Shown: one piece after another, positions 12,101 to 16,600 of the stretch | Numbering within the stretch: the first letter of the stretch is position 1 | How the letters are laid out: the number at the start of each line of letters is the position of its first letter | From: Candidatus Hydrogenedens sp. | GTDB lineage: Bacteria; Hydrogenedentota; Hydrogenedentia; Hydrogenedentales; CAITNO01 | Reading direction: 5' to 3' | Assembly: GCA_012522755.1 (NCBI GenBank) | Contig: JAAYJV010000059.1 | Location: 1-46,400, forward strand | DNA length: 46,400 bases | Made by a program: the position numbers and the translations under genes | The notes under the pieces: model-generated | Database searches by the model: none | What the model saw: only the letters and a program-made list of their open reading frames with translations | What the model was told of the DNA's origin: nothing

Positions 12101-13730
12101 ATGATGTATCAAAATCACTGCCGCATAAAGATATCTCATGCTCTCCATCATATTGAGGCTCAAATAAAAACCATACGTCCGCATTGTCCTCGTAAGTACA
12201 GGAACTGATATCAATACCCGTGGCTCCAACGGTCGAGCCTGTTACTGTCACACCTGTCACAACCTCTATGGCATTTTCACAAAGGTCATTTTCTACGAGT
12301 CCTCCTTCCCCTTCCACCGGCTCTTCGTATTCCCCTTCCACCGGCTCTTCGTATTCCCCTTCATAAGGATATTCACCTTGCGGATCGGAACCGTCCATGC
12401 CCGTCACCCCTGAATTGACAGGATCAAGCCAATTACTCAAACGGGTGGAAGCGCTTCCTCCGCCCTCCCAGCTCTTCCAGACCTTTCCATACCAGTCGGA
12501 GCTGTTGTTGGAACAAGACGCATATCCGCCATGAAGCTGCCCCACTATCCGATGAGTTTGGGAATCCCAAAGCCCCGATCCGGAAGAACCCGGCTCCGTA
12601 GTACCGCTGTTCCATGCAACAACGCGCCAGTGGTTTGCATCTGTATAGATGGATGTTCCTAAATAGCTCGTGCTTTGTAAAGGAGTATTGTCAAAGCTGA
12701 TCGCCTTTTCATCGGCATTGGGGTGATGGATGGCAACGGATTCCAATACGCCTGCATTAGAACGATCCCATCCGGCATAGTACACATCGAAGGAAGGTGA
12801 CGGACTCTGTGCAAGTTCCAAGAGTGTGAAATCCGATGCATTATGGGTAGCGCGCAAGATGGCACCGCTCTGATATTGGTTCAGAAAACCACCGCCCAGC
12901 TGCCCGCAAGTCGGAGATTCATAATTCCAATAGACAACAACGGATGAAGCATCGGATTCACTGCTTACACAATGATGGGCTGTAAGAAAATAATTCCTGA
13001 AGTCCGCCCGAGTGTTCATAATAAGTGTACCCGTACAGGCATAACCACCGCCGTATGTGTAACGGGCTACACTGCGAATCTCATCACGCCAGTCATCAGC
13101 AACCGGACAGATTACATCGTTATTGCAACTCCCTTGCATAATACCGACGAAACCCCGGGCGAAAAGATCACGATATCCACTTCCCACAACACCAACGGTC
13201 AAGGAAAATTCCTTCACTTCGACTTGTAGCATCCTCGCCTCCAAAAGAAGAAATTCCCCGGGAAGAACAGGGGTCCACAACTGGCGTGTCGGGCCATTAT
13301 CAGAGAAAGTATAGGCCTCCAGTTCATGGTTCTTATCCACGGAAGATACCATCAAACTGGCACTTTTGGGTAAATAAAAATCCGTAAACCCTATGTTGAT
13401 ATCTGTGGCACCGGGTGCGTTGACGTAGAGATGCCAGACCGCCCATTCCCGATCAAAAGGTTCCCAGATACCGTACTCTTCGCATGACGCCTCGGTATGA
13501 AAGGGTTCTGCGAACTGAAAGACCTTCTCCGCCACAGGATCGAAGCTTTTGTCTCTGGCCAGAAGACTCTTCTGATCAATCCCGGGGACTTCCAGAATCG
13601 GGATGCCCGCACCGGGAACCCATTCGTCAGCCATTGCATGGGAGGCGACCATCAGCAGAAGGGTTACCATGAGAAAAAAGGATGAAACAACAAAACAATC
13701 TGAACTTTTTATCAATGACTTTAGCATCAT
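1..13730 (-). CDS. Giant secreted multidomain protease/adhesin-like protein (3' end beyond window)
   Basis: One open frame of at least 4576 codons runs from ATG 13730 (ATG 13727 follows directly) to position 1 with no stop seen; it is partial at the C-terminus. GGGAG lies 8 nt before the start. Order by approximate residue: signal peptide 1-34 (cleavage after A-M-A); lysyl-endopeptidase-like S1 protease 210-437 (H253, D300, S383); short EGEYEEPV linker; first PPC-like, MAM-like and S8 block 478-1340 (D1071, H1119, S1279); second copy to about 2315 (D1992, H2040, S2200); EGEPVV linker 2317-2495; beta-helix 2497-2900; EEPVEG linker 2907-3000; InlB-like repeat; beta-helix 3075-3415; eight DUF11-type repeats to about 4285; EGEAVI linker; Ig/HYR-like domain 4412-4525; EGEAVI linker. 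It is probably exported and surface-attached or released, degrading proteins outside the cell; the attachment signal is not in view. Family calls are from motifs; function is inferred. Confidence 0.93.
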   Translation of the reverse strand, partial: MMLKSLIKSSDCFVVSSFFLMVTLLLMVASHAMADEWVPGAGIPILEVPGIDQKSLLARDKSFDPVAEKVFQFAEPFHTEASCEEYGIWEPFDREWAVWHLYVNAPGATDINIGFTDFYLPKSASLMVSSVDKNHELEAYTFSDNGPTRQLWTPVLPGEFLLLEARMLQVEVKEFSLTVGVVGSGYRDLFARGFVGIMQGSCNNDVICPVADDWRDEIRSVARYTYGGGYACTGTLIMNTRADFRNYFLTAHHCVSSESDASSVVVYWNYESPTCGQLGGGFLNQYQSGAILRATHNASDFTLLELAQSPSPSFDVYYAGWDRSNAGVLESVAIHHPNADEKAISFDNTPLQSTSYLGTSIYTDANHWRVVAWNSGTTEPGSSGSGLWDSQTHRIVGQLHGGYASCSNNSSDWYGKVWKSWEGGGSASTRLSNWLDPVNSGVTGMDGSDPQGEYPYEGEYEEPVEGEYEEPVEGEGGLVENDLCENAIEVVTGVTVTGSTVGATGIDISSCTYEDNADVWFLFEPQYDGEHEISLCGSDFDTSLSVFTGDCDNLTEVACNDDGNCGYSSSYSSDGEDDPGNIYASELFIDLVAGIPYYIRIAGYRDDMGWYQLRIDFDESCVADVDLSEALDNENLFWETGGNLSWIGKQDVSHDGEDAARSGCISHNQNSRLSFTSPRSGLLSFWWRVSSESNYDWLTFSVDGRSESSISGEKDWIFQSLRVDKGSIISWEYTKDYSVSRGSDCGWVDEVAFVPDDDLQIFPEEEFISGGYEGGPFSPDSKTYTLFNQGDAVLTWSTGTLPGFIMATPASGTLEALASVEVTLDLNNSVADTLSADNYPFDFSFINQDSGNSVLGTGTLTVLPIPGIIRVEDSIDPVDDLNMPFGTLALGSSRREQVTIQNICPAHDLEITSLEMIGSWLSQNDSKVLTRTDSGNDVPYRPDLTKQHEADQLIIGFDSAVKSTDKAAVHKAMNAQMLHQYHRIDADVVEFSAGTNLEEAIASYEQQPGVLYACPNYVYTINKTPDDPRFSALWGLHNTGQSSGTPGADIGALNAWDIHTGNSEIIVAVIDTGIDYNHEDLADNMWVNPSPTFGDVHGARWTDGNGRVTSGNPMDDHSHGTHCAGTIGAVGNNGIGVAGVNWDVKLMALKFLRSNGSGTDADAIAALEYAIDHGAHLTSNSWGGDTGNPALEAMIETAADAGQLFIAAAGNDSTNNDTRPHYPSNYTCPNIIAVASSNNRDNRSSFSNYGVASVDLAAPGTDILSTIPGNGYAYKSGTSMAAPHVAGAAALFMAVNPCAGREEVKAILLDNVTPLPQWKTLVATGGRLNLEAALLNAQPGFLFEDLPELPYRLAPGESLVFDVVFRPQISGSFTSRVQILSSDRNTPTVLVNLSGSATDQGEEPVEGEGELLENDLCEDAIQVVPRVTVTGSTVGATGTDISSCTHGDHADVWYVFEPQYDGEYEISLCGSDFDTSLSVFTGDCDNLIEVACNDDGNCSFGHSCASELFIHLTAGIPYYIRIAGYRNERGTYQLRIDFDESCVADVDLSEALDNEDLFWETGGDMSWIGKQGESHDGEDAARSGCISHNQNSRLSFTCPQSGLLSFWWRVSSESNYDWLTFSVDGRSESAISGERDWSFVSLEVDEGSVISWVYAKDYSVNRGSDCGWVDQVTFVPDDPMQVSPEEEFISRGYEGGPFSPDSKTYTVHNQSNSVLTWSTAALPSFITANPPAGTLSARTSVEVTLELNNSIADTLSADIYPFDFSFINQDSGNSVLGTGTLTVLPIPGTIRVEDSIDPADDLNMPFGTLALGSSRCEQITVQNTCPTYDLEITGLEMIRSAGNQHDSKKTKRIHSGKNISFPPDLTKQHKADQLIVGFDSAVKSTDKAAVHKAMNAQMLHQYHRIDADVVEFSAGTNLEEAIAAYERQPGVLYACPNYVCHINKMPDDPRFNVLWGLHNTGQSGGTPGADIGALNAWDIHTGNSEVIVAVIDTGIDYNHEDLADNMWVNPSPIFGDIHGACWTDGDGRVTSNNPMDDHSHGTLCAGIIGAVGNNGIGVAGVNWTVKLMALKFLDSDGTGWTVDAISALEYAIDHGAQLTNNSWGGGAENAALRAMIETAAEAGQLFVAAAGNDSTNNDTTPHYPSNYTCANVIAVASSDNRDNRSSFSNYGFASVHLAAPGTDILSTIPGSGYAYDSGTSLAAPYVTGAAALLLSANPHAGGEEVKALLLDNVTPLSQWEYLVSAGGRLNLEAALLNAHPGFFLEDFPELPCKLAPGESVVFDVVFTPFRDGAYTSQVQILSSDRNTPSVLVNLSGFAGEEPVEGEPVFEGEIVIEGEPVLEGEPVVEGEPVFEGEPVVEGEPVVEGEPVFEGEPVVEGEPVVEGEPVVEGEPVVEGEPVVEGEPVVEGEPVVEGEPVVEGEPVVEGEPVVEGEPVFEGEPVIEGEPVFEGEPVIEGEPVVEGEPVFEGEPVIEGEALIEGESEGEDEGEGEGEGEIVYYVNAASIAPNPDGRSWTTAFPDLQCAVDTAVASGGGEVWVAAGTYTGTGNPVLTMKEGVALYGGFAGNETERDQRDCETNVTVIDGEEERRCVVGADNALLDGFTVKRGYSSAEGGGMYNLESSPTVTNCSFAENTTDASGGGMYNFESSPTLTNCTFTGNTAPGQGGGMENHYSSPMVTNCTFFGNMAGGAGGGMRNWDSSPTVTNCSFRGNTAKAGGGMYNYDNSSSMVTHCSFTENRASHDGGGMGNSYSSPTVSNCCFTSNTAFSSGGGILNANSSSPTLTNCTFSGNTTPSSSWGGGMGNWWGSSPTLTNCIFWENMSHEIHNSSDSNPVVYYSCIRGGYEGTGNIAADPLFVAAPNNLELSYNSPCIDAGTPDGAPDTDILGRPRPNGNGFDMGAYEYYDGDDEGEEPVEGEESVEGEESVEGEEPIEGEELVEGEEPVEGEEPVEGEEPVEGEEPVEGEEPVEGEESVEGEEPVEGEEPVEGEEPVEGEEPVDECTLTIQCYPPVFGRTEPPAGSHVYNRGDTVQLSAYGNYGASFSHWSGDLSGENSSVPLLMDDDKTVVAHFQPVVYYVNVASTASDPDGTSWENAYSDLQLAVDTVHDAGGGELWIAAGTYTGTGDPVLTMREGVALYGGFAGTESFFEERDVQNHFTAIDGEGLWRCVNGANDTTLDGFTITRGYAQYGGGMYNNNSSPTVINCTFVENIAAGKGVLSQAYGGGMYNDNSSPTVTNCAFRENSVHDSISAHGVGMYNNNSSPAVTNCIFVKNSADDSFTANGVGMYNKNSSPTVINCTFVKNSASTNISANGVGMYNNNSSSTVINCILWENSPGQINNGADSDVTVSYSCIQDGYEGTGNIDADPLFVAAPGNLELSYNSPCVDTGTSEGAPSFDILGRHRPNGSGFDMGAYECFTVVSALTLTKTADVPTYSSAGEEITYTFTVENTGNVTLEDIAVSDPLTGGLVGTIASLVPGAADNSLTVTYTVVQADLDAGEIVNIATVSGQDPDGNDVTDTDSVTVEAVQTSGLTLTKTADRASYAAVGDEIIYTFEVENTGNVTVYDISVTDPLTGGIVGTIASLAPGDSHNSLTATYIVVLADLDAGSVENIAIAMGKTPDGNDVTADSNTVTVTAIQNPAITLKKTANRTTFSEEGDEITYTFTVENTGNVTLEDIAVNDLLTGDLVGSIASLAPGDTDDTLTVTYTVAQADLDRGYIENTATVSGQDPEGNDMIADSNTVTVTAVQTPGLALTKTADVSSYSEVGDEIRYTFEVENTGNVTVYDISVSDPITGDPTGSIASLTPSAIDNTLAVAYTVVQADLDRGYIENTATATGQDPDGNTVTDDSNIVTVTAVQTPGLALTKMADRASYAAVGDEIVYIFTLENTGNVILEDIVVTDALAGGLAGTIASLTPGAADNSLTVTYTVVQADLDRGYIENTATAAGQGPDGNDVTADSNIVTVTTIQTPGLALTKTVDRTTYSAVGDEITYTFEVENTGNVTVYDISVSDPITGDPANTIASLAPGVTDNTLTVIYTVVQADLDAGEIVNTATVSGQDPDGNAVTADSNTVVVAAVQNPGLALTKTADRVSYAAVGDEITYAFEVENTGNVTVEDIAVNDPVTGGFVDTIASLTPGATDSSLTVAYTVVQSDLDRGYIENTATAVGKAPDGNDVTNTGSVTVTAVQTPQIALTKTTDRTAYSAVGDEIVYTFKVENTGNVTLEDIVVTDPLMGGLVGTIASFAPGASDNSLTATYNVTQVDLDAGYVLNTATVAGKTPNGDLVENEDYAYVEVYNGDGEAEGEPVIEGEAVIEGEAVIEGEAVIEGEAVIEGEAVIEGEAVIEGEAVIEGEAVIEGEELIEGEDFVEGEELIEGEDFVEGEAVIEGEELIEGEDFVEGEVEPVEGEGDDDCDPDVTAPELIIEHNAAYAEEIEPDLWVYTVDCGSDWAVVGPASVEAIDYCEGSVPVSLDIYLVDSEGNSTLVDEFGWDETAWLSTNGLYLLLYWAEDGAGNTAYDYLGVFIENCSGESEGEVEPVEGEAVIEGEAVIEGEAVIEGEAVIEGEAVIEGEAVIEGEA
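166..519 (-). other. Ig/HYR-like domain of the giant protein
   Basis: About 115 residues between two EGEAVI linkers, beginning CDPDVTAPELIIEHN and ending YDYLGVFIEN, with several Cys. The opening TAPELII and the all-beta pattern with WAEDGAGNTAYDY resemble HYR/Ig-like domains of extracellular proteins. The assignment is by pattern only. Confidence 0.55.
520..835 (-). repeat. In-frame 18-bp minisatellite encoding EGEAVI / EGEELI / EGEDFV linker
   Basis: About 18 hexapeptides. A run of E-G-E-A-V-I units is followed in the protein direction by alternating E-G-E-E-L-I and E-G-E-D-F-V units (a 36-bp higher-order repeat) before the Ig/HYR-like domain. Confidence 0.9.
880..3480 (-). repeat. Eight tandem DUF11-type repeats (327-330 bp each)
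   Basis: Eight consecutive in-frame repeats of 109-110 codons. The shared element around FTVENTGNV recurs at 3388, 3061, 2731, 2401, 2071, 1741, 1411 and 1084, so spacing is 327 or 330 bp throughout. Each unit reads roughly LALTKTADRxSY, GDEITYTFEVENTGNVTV, IASLAPG, VVQADLDRGYIENTATV, DGNDVT. This is the DUF11/DUF7507-like Ig fold of bacterial surface proteins, usually a stalk. Very even length suggests ongoing homogenisation. Confidence 0.9.
3490..4732 (-). other. Divergent InlB-like repeat plus beta-helix domain 2
   Basis: Within the giant gene. A stretch of about 70 residues (GDTVQLSAYGN, FSHWSGD, KTVVAHF) has the pattern of divergent InlB B-repeats. A second beta-helix follows, built like the first: YYVNVAS start, ALYGGFAG cap, five turns of the form G(G/V)GMYNxNSSPTVINC, and a choice-of-anchor-Q-like end (DILGRHRP, DMGAYE). 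Confidence 0.82.
4733..5012 (-). repeat. In-frame 18-bp minisatellite encoding EEPVEG linker
   Basis: About 15 hexapeptides of E-E-P-V-E-G with E-E-S-V-E-G variants separate beta-helix 1 from the InlB-like repeat. The consensus differs from the other linkers of the same protein, so each array seems to have been homogenised separately. Confidence 0.9.
5030..6240 (-). other. Right-handed beta-helix domain 1 with choice-of-anchor-Q-like end
   Basis: Within the giant gene. It begins with YYVNAAS and continues with a conserved cap (GGEVWVAAGTYTG, ALYGGFAG). Eight turns of a roughly 26-residue repeat follow, each built as GGGMxN, SSPTVTNC, then F and N positions. It ends in a segment from DPLFV to DMGAYE that resembles choice-of-anchor Q proteins. 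Such helices often bind polysaccharide or serve as stalks; the role here is unknown. Confidence 0.85.
6243..6776 (-). repeat. In-frame 18-bp minisatellite encoding EGEPVV/EGEPVF linker
   Basis: About 28 hexapeptides of the form E-G-E-P-V-(V/F/I) separate the second S8 copy from the first beta-helix. The DNA period is 18 bp. Variants differ at the sixth residue and at wobble positions, as expected from slippage and unequal exchange. The linker is acidic and low in complexity, and probably acts as an extended spacer. The opposite strand stays open and gives spurious Ser/Pro/Thr-rich frames. Confidence 0.9.
6947..8122 (-). other. Subtilisin-like S8 protease domain, copy 2, with I9-like prodomain
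   Basis: Second copy within the giant gene. Each catalytic residue (D1992, H2040, S2200) lies exactly 921 residues after its counterpart in copy 1. The His motif reads HGTLCAG instead of HGTHCAG, and the Ser motif reads GTSLAAPYVTG instead of GTSMAAPHVAG. The triad and the AAAGND Asn are kept, but the second, normally conserved His of HGTH is Leu. It may be active with altered properties. Confidence 0.9.
9710..10885 (-). other. Subtilisin-like S8 protease domain, copy 1, with I9-like prodomain
   Basis: Domain within the giant gene. It opens with an inhibitor-I9-like segment (from LIIGFDSAV to CPNYV). The S8 core follows: AVIDTGID (D1071), HGTHCAG (H1119), AAAGND (oxyanion Asn) and GTSMAAPHVAG (S1279). 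The motifs are complete, so it should be an active subtilase. A beta-sandwich segment beginning near LAPGESLVFDV follows before the EEPVEGEG linker. Confidence 0.92.
12420..13100 (-). other. Lysyl-endopeptidase-like S1 serine protease domain
   Basis: Domain within the giant gene. Visible motifs are TAHHC (catalytic H253), ASDFTLLEL (D300) and EPGSSGSGLWD (nucleophile S383), plus VVYWNYESPTC, AIHHPNADEK, GQLHGG and RLSNWLDP. These match the Achromobacter lysyl endopeptidase (protease I) family closely in order and spacing, so cleavage after lysine is a reasonable guess. The 170 residues before it resemble the propeptide region of that family. All three catalytic residues are present. Confidence 0.88.
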
Positions 13731-13740
13731 ACCTAATTCT

Positions 13741-14279
13741 CCCATATTTATATGAAATTCAGAGAGTCATATTTTGATAATTATACGCACGCACACGACT
13801 TATTGCAAGTGATACGACGCTTCTATAAAACCGAATATGACAAAAAACAGTAATCCGCTTCTTAAAATATTTTTGTATAATATATGAAATGAAGTTTTTC
13901 CGGTTTCGTTTCTTCCCCACTCGCAAAAAATACCGGTCGTTCCCACGATTGGTTCAGAAAAAACGAACTTTATCCAGCCAAAAAAACAACAAGGAAAAGT
14001 CGACAGGAGGTGTTCTTTCGAGATCGACTTTCAGATATAAGGAAAAAGAAGGATATGAAAAAGACTACAAAGTTTTTTTTCATGTGCAGAGATACCGTTA
14101 TGATGTCGCTGTTCTTCAGCAAAATAATCAGACATTTTTAAAATATTCAATTAAGGAGTATCTTCAAGCTTCAATCTGAAAAAGCCTGTGTTTGCTTTGT
14201 CAGCCAATTATATTGATACAATACCTTTATCTGCTTCGTTTATTTTCTAATTTATTTAACCCATCGAGAGAGTGGTCCC
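13741..14279. other. AT-rich intergenic region between the giant gene and the 14.3-kb operon
   Basis: Noticeably richer in A/T than the flanking genes. It holds the minus-strand promoter described separately, a plus-strand TATAAT at 13876-13881 with no good -35 box, and a 28-codon frame at 14055 preceded by AAGG (start MKKTTKFFFM). An open frame at 13889-14179 is Lys/Arg/Phe-rich and unlike a conserved protein. I see nothing here that is clearly a gene. Confidence 0.5.
13780..13808 (-). promoter_or_regulatory. Sigma70-type promoter of the giant protease gene
   Basis: On the minus strand a TTGCAA (-35, 13808-13803) and a perfect TATAAT (-10, 13785-13780) are separated by 17 bp. Transcription would start near 13773, giving a leader of about 43 nt that contains the GGGAG ribosome site before ATG 13730. 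This supports the chosen start. Confidence 0.7.
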
Positions 14280-14528
14280 ATGAAAAGATATGCTTTTGTT
14301 TCCGTAGCATTGTTTCTGCTTGCGCTGAGCTTTCAGCCTGCAGCCCAAGCCTATCTGGATCCTTCTTCCGGATCCGTTCTGATTCAAATCATCCTGGGTG
14401 GCGTAGCCGGTTTTCTGGTGCTGCTGAAGATCTATTGGCGGCGTATCCGGCGTGCCTTGGGCCTGTACAAAGAACCGGCTGAGGAGAATACCGAGAGCGC
14501 AACAGCAGAGGAAAACAATGATGAATGA
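14280..14528 (+). CDS. Small single-pass membrane protein with YLDP motif
   Basis: 82 residues. A cleavable signal peptide (to about residue 24, ending A-Q-A) is followed by YLDPSSGS, a hydrophobic helix (about 33-50), a short basic stretch (WRRIRR) and an acidic tail (EEN, AEENNDE). Small proteins with an A-Y-L-D-P-G/S-x-G-S start after the signal peptide are widespread in bacteria and have no established function. Its stop codon overlaps the start of the downstream methyltransferase, so the two are translationally coupled. ATG 14280 follows a GAGAG stretch. No enzymatic residues are evident; an envelope accessory role is a guess. Confidence 0.8.
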   Translation: MKRYAFVSVALFLLALSFQPAAQAYLDPSSGSVLIQIILGGVAGFLVLLKIYWRRIRRALGLYKEPAEENTESATAEENNDE

Positions 14529-15936
14529 GGGCAAGTCTCACCGGGAATCAGGTTCCTTCCGTGATCGCAACAACCAGGTTTATGCGGTGGACGGGCGTAT
14601 CATCCGGGGTATTTCTTCGGCCGCTCGGGTTCATTGGGAAGCGCTTGAAAAAAGCAAGTTTTACAAGAATTATGCTTCCCGGGGACAAGTGATCCCCACA
14701 CAAGTCCTTGCGAAAGAAGAACTGCCAGCTTCTTTTTCGGATGAGGAAAAACACTGGGACAGTTTTCTGGAGCATGAACGGATTCCCTTTGTGAGCTATG
14801 CCTATGAATGGTGTTTCGGCATGCTCAAGGATGCGGCGCTTCTTCATCTGGATCTCATGGAATCGGCCCTGCGCGAGAAGATCATTTTAAAAGATGCCAC
14901 CGTCTTCAACATGCAATTCCAGGGACACAAAAGTGTCTTCATCGACTTGCCTTCTTTTGAAGTGTATGAACCCGGCATGCCCTGGGTTGGTTTTCGCCAG
15001 TTCTGTCAGCACTTCCTCTACCCCCTCATGCTGCAAAGTTATAAGGACATTTCATTCAAGAACTGGTTCAAAGGCAATATTGAGGGAATTACGCCTCAAG
15101 AATGCAACCAGATGCTTTCCTTTCGTGACAAGTTTCGAAAGGGTGTTTTCTCTCTGGTCTATCTTCAGTCCAAGCTGGTGGCGTCCCTGGGCGATTCCAA
15201 ACGCTCCATTGTTTCCGAGGCAGCGGACAGCGATTTCGGCCTGGAGATCATTCTCAGCAATGTCCGCAAGCTGAAGAAAGTCGTCCGTCAACTGGAATGG
15301 GCTCCGGCACGATCGGAATGGTCCGATTACACGAAAACCCACAGTTATAATGACGACTGTTTCGAACAGAAATGCAGCTTTGTCACCGAGGTTGTGAATG
15401 AACGCCAGCGGGGTCTCGCCTGGGATATTGGCTGCAATACCGGCCATTTTTCGCGTATCCTCGCCAAAAAGAGTGATTATGTTGTAGCTCTGGATATTGA
15501 CGAGTTGTCCATTCAACGGCTCTATGATTCGCTTAAAAAAGACGGGCCTGATCACATTCTCCCACTGGTCTTTGATCTGACCAACCCCTCCCCTCCCATC
15601 GGCTGGCGCTGCAAAGAACGGCATGCTCTGGAAGATCGGGGCAAACCGGAACTGATCCTCTGTCTGGCGCTGGTGCATCATCTGGTGATTACGGGCAATG
15701 TTCCTCTGGCTGAGGTCATGGACTGGCTCGCTTCTTTTGGAAGCGAAATCATCATTGAAATGCTGACGAAAGACGATGACATGGTTCAAAAGCTTTTGCT
15801 GAACCGGGTGGATCAATATCCCGAATTCACCATTGAAGGTTTTGAGTCCATCGCTGATGCCCATTTCACCGTGAAGAAAAAAGAAGAGATCATGCCCGGG
15901 AAACGATTCCTTTATCATCTTCAGCCCAGAGGATGA
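14518..15936 (+). CDS. NoeA-like class I SAM-dependent methyltransferase
   Basis: 472 residues from ATG 14518, chosen because GAGG sits 6 nt upstream and it overlaps the previous gene by 11 nt; the open frame extends further upstream but inside that gene. The N-terminal half contains FVSYAYEWCFGMLKDAALLHL and KSVFIDLPSFEVYEPG, typical of proteins annotated as nodulation NoeA-related or class I methyltransferases. The C-terminal half has SAM motif I (AWDIGCNTGHFS), an acidic ribose-binding end of strand 2 (VALDID) and a later LALVHHLV segment. The substrate is unknown. Members of this group often sit with the small YLDP membrane protein and sugar or surface genes. Soluble, cytoplasmic. Confidence 0.85.
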   Translation: MMNEGKSHRESGSFRDRNNQVYAVDGRIIRGISSAARVHWEALEKSKFYKNYASRGQVIPTQVLAKEELPASFSDEEKHWDSFLEHERIPFVSYAYEWCFGMLKDAALLHLDLMESALREKIILKDATVFNMQFQGHKSVFIDLPSFEVYEPGMPWVGFRQFCQHFLYPLMLQSYKDISFKNWFKGNIEGITPQECNQMLSFRDKFRKGVFSLVYLQSKLVASLGDSKRSIVSEAADSDFGLEIILSNVRKLKKVVRQLEWAPARSEWSDYTKTHSYNDDCFEQKCSFVTEVVNERQRGLAWDIGCNTGHFSRILAKKSDYVVALDIDELSIQRLYDSLKKDGPDHILPLVFDLTNPSPPIGWRCKERHALEDRGKPELILCLALVHHLVITGNVPLAEVMDWLASFGSEIIIEMLTKDDDMVQKLLLNRVDQYPEFTIEGFESIADAHFTVKKKEEIMPGKRFLYHLQPRG

Positions 15937-15958
15937 GGCTCATATTCTCCTCTTTTTT
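15928..15958 (+). terminator. Rho-independent terminator of the methyltransferase operon
   Basis: AGAGGA (15928-15933) pairs with TCCTCT (15948-15953), with an inner ATGAG/CTCAT pairing, followed by six T at 15953-15958. The stem begins inside the last codons of the methyltransferase. Confidence 0.65.
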
Positions 15959-16011
15959 CGCTACAGAGGGCACAGTGCAGCACAGCCGCAAGCAGATGAA
16001 CTTTTCTAATT

Positions 16012-16115
16012 GAACCACAGAAATCACGGAACGCACGGAAGAAACACATCTTTACCGAAGAGATGACACTGACACGACGTCTCTTGGAACCACAGATGGA
16101 CACTGATAAATTAAA
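16012..16115. repeat. Degenerate 'accacag' repeat remnants
   Basis: Two related pieces, aaccacagaaatcacgg near 16014 and gaaccacagatgg near 16087, resemble the short repeats seen again at 45967-46070. They are dispersed intergenic repeats without coding capacity. Confidence 0.45.
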
Positions 16116-16132
16116 GACCTTGGGTCGCGCAG

Positions 16133-16339
16133 CCTGGGAACGCCAATTTCCACATTGGCACACAGCGAGTTATGGCACCGATATTTTATAGACAATGATT
16201 CGGCAACAGGCCTTTTGCTGGCCACGAATTAAACAAAAAGCCTTTGTAAAGCCTGAGTCTTTGTTCTCCCGTCAAATGCATACATAAGTCATCGGCTTTT
16301 CCCGGGTGTCCTGCCAATGTGGAAATTGGCGTTCCCAGG
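16133..16339. repeat. 28-bp perfect inverted repeat flanking 151 bp
   Basis: The left arm at 16133-16160 (starts cctgggaacgcc) and the right arm at 16312-16339 are exact reverse complements over 28 bp; outside and inside the arms the match stops at once. The 151 bp between contain no gene. The layout resembles a small non-autonomous element or MITE remnant, but no target-site duplication is evident. The rest of 15959-16600 holds no recognisable gene. Confidence 0.8.
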
Positions 16340-16600
16340 AGTGACTCCCAAGGGCTTTCAGGATTCCCCAAGGCATTATCTGTCCATGATTCTCAGCACG
16401 TACATTATCGAATCAGTGGACAGAGATGACCAGATGCCCTCCTTCTTCTCTGTTTTTCTCTACAATTACAGAGCTGTCGGGTTGTGTGTGTTCCAGTGCT
16501 GCGTTGTCCATTTCTATCCGGGTTGTCTCTTGCCGTAGAATGTATCATGCCTTTGAAGGCCTACGATCCGTCGGAACAAACCCTGATACAGGAAAAAGAC

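Larger units (their letters stand above)
6780..12300 (-). repeat. Tandem duplication of a ~2.8-kb PPC/MAM-like/S8 coding block
   Basis: Two in-frame copies lie head to tail, about 12300-9530 and 9515-6780. Each encodes a PPC-like domain (from NDLCE), a MAM/jelly-roll-like domain (SWIGKQ, FWWRVSSES), a beta-sandwich, an I9-like prodomain, S8, and a C-terminal sandwich ending LSG. The period is 2763 bp across the S8 part and 2799 bp across the PPC part, because copy 1 has 12 extra codons (a Ser-rich insert near 12000). Long stretches are nearly identical at the DNA level, pointing to a recent duplication or gene conversion. Confidence 0.92.

Noticed and set aside
14055-14141. 28-codon frame with AAGG before ATG (possible leader peptide)
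   Set aside because: Too short and unsupported by any following attenuator or conserved pattern.
13889-14179. 96-residue plus-strand frame with an upstream TATAAT
   Set aside because: Very basic, low-complexity composition, no good -35 box or ribosome site and no recognisable family.
15052-15918. 288-residue minus-strand frame
   Set aside because: Antisense of the methyltransferase, whose SAM motifs are on the plus strand.
16484-16600. Extended N-terminus of the metallophosphatase
   Set aside because: ATG 16601 has a ribosome site and a proper signal peptide directly after it.
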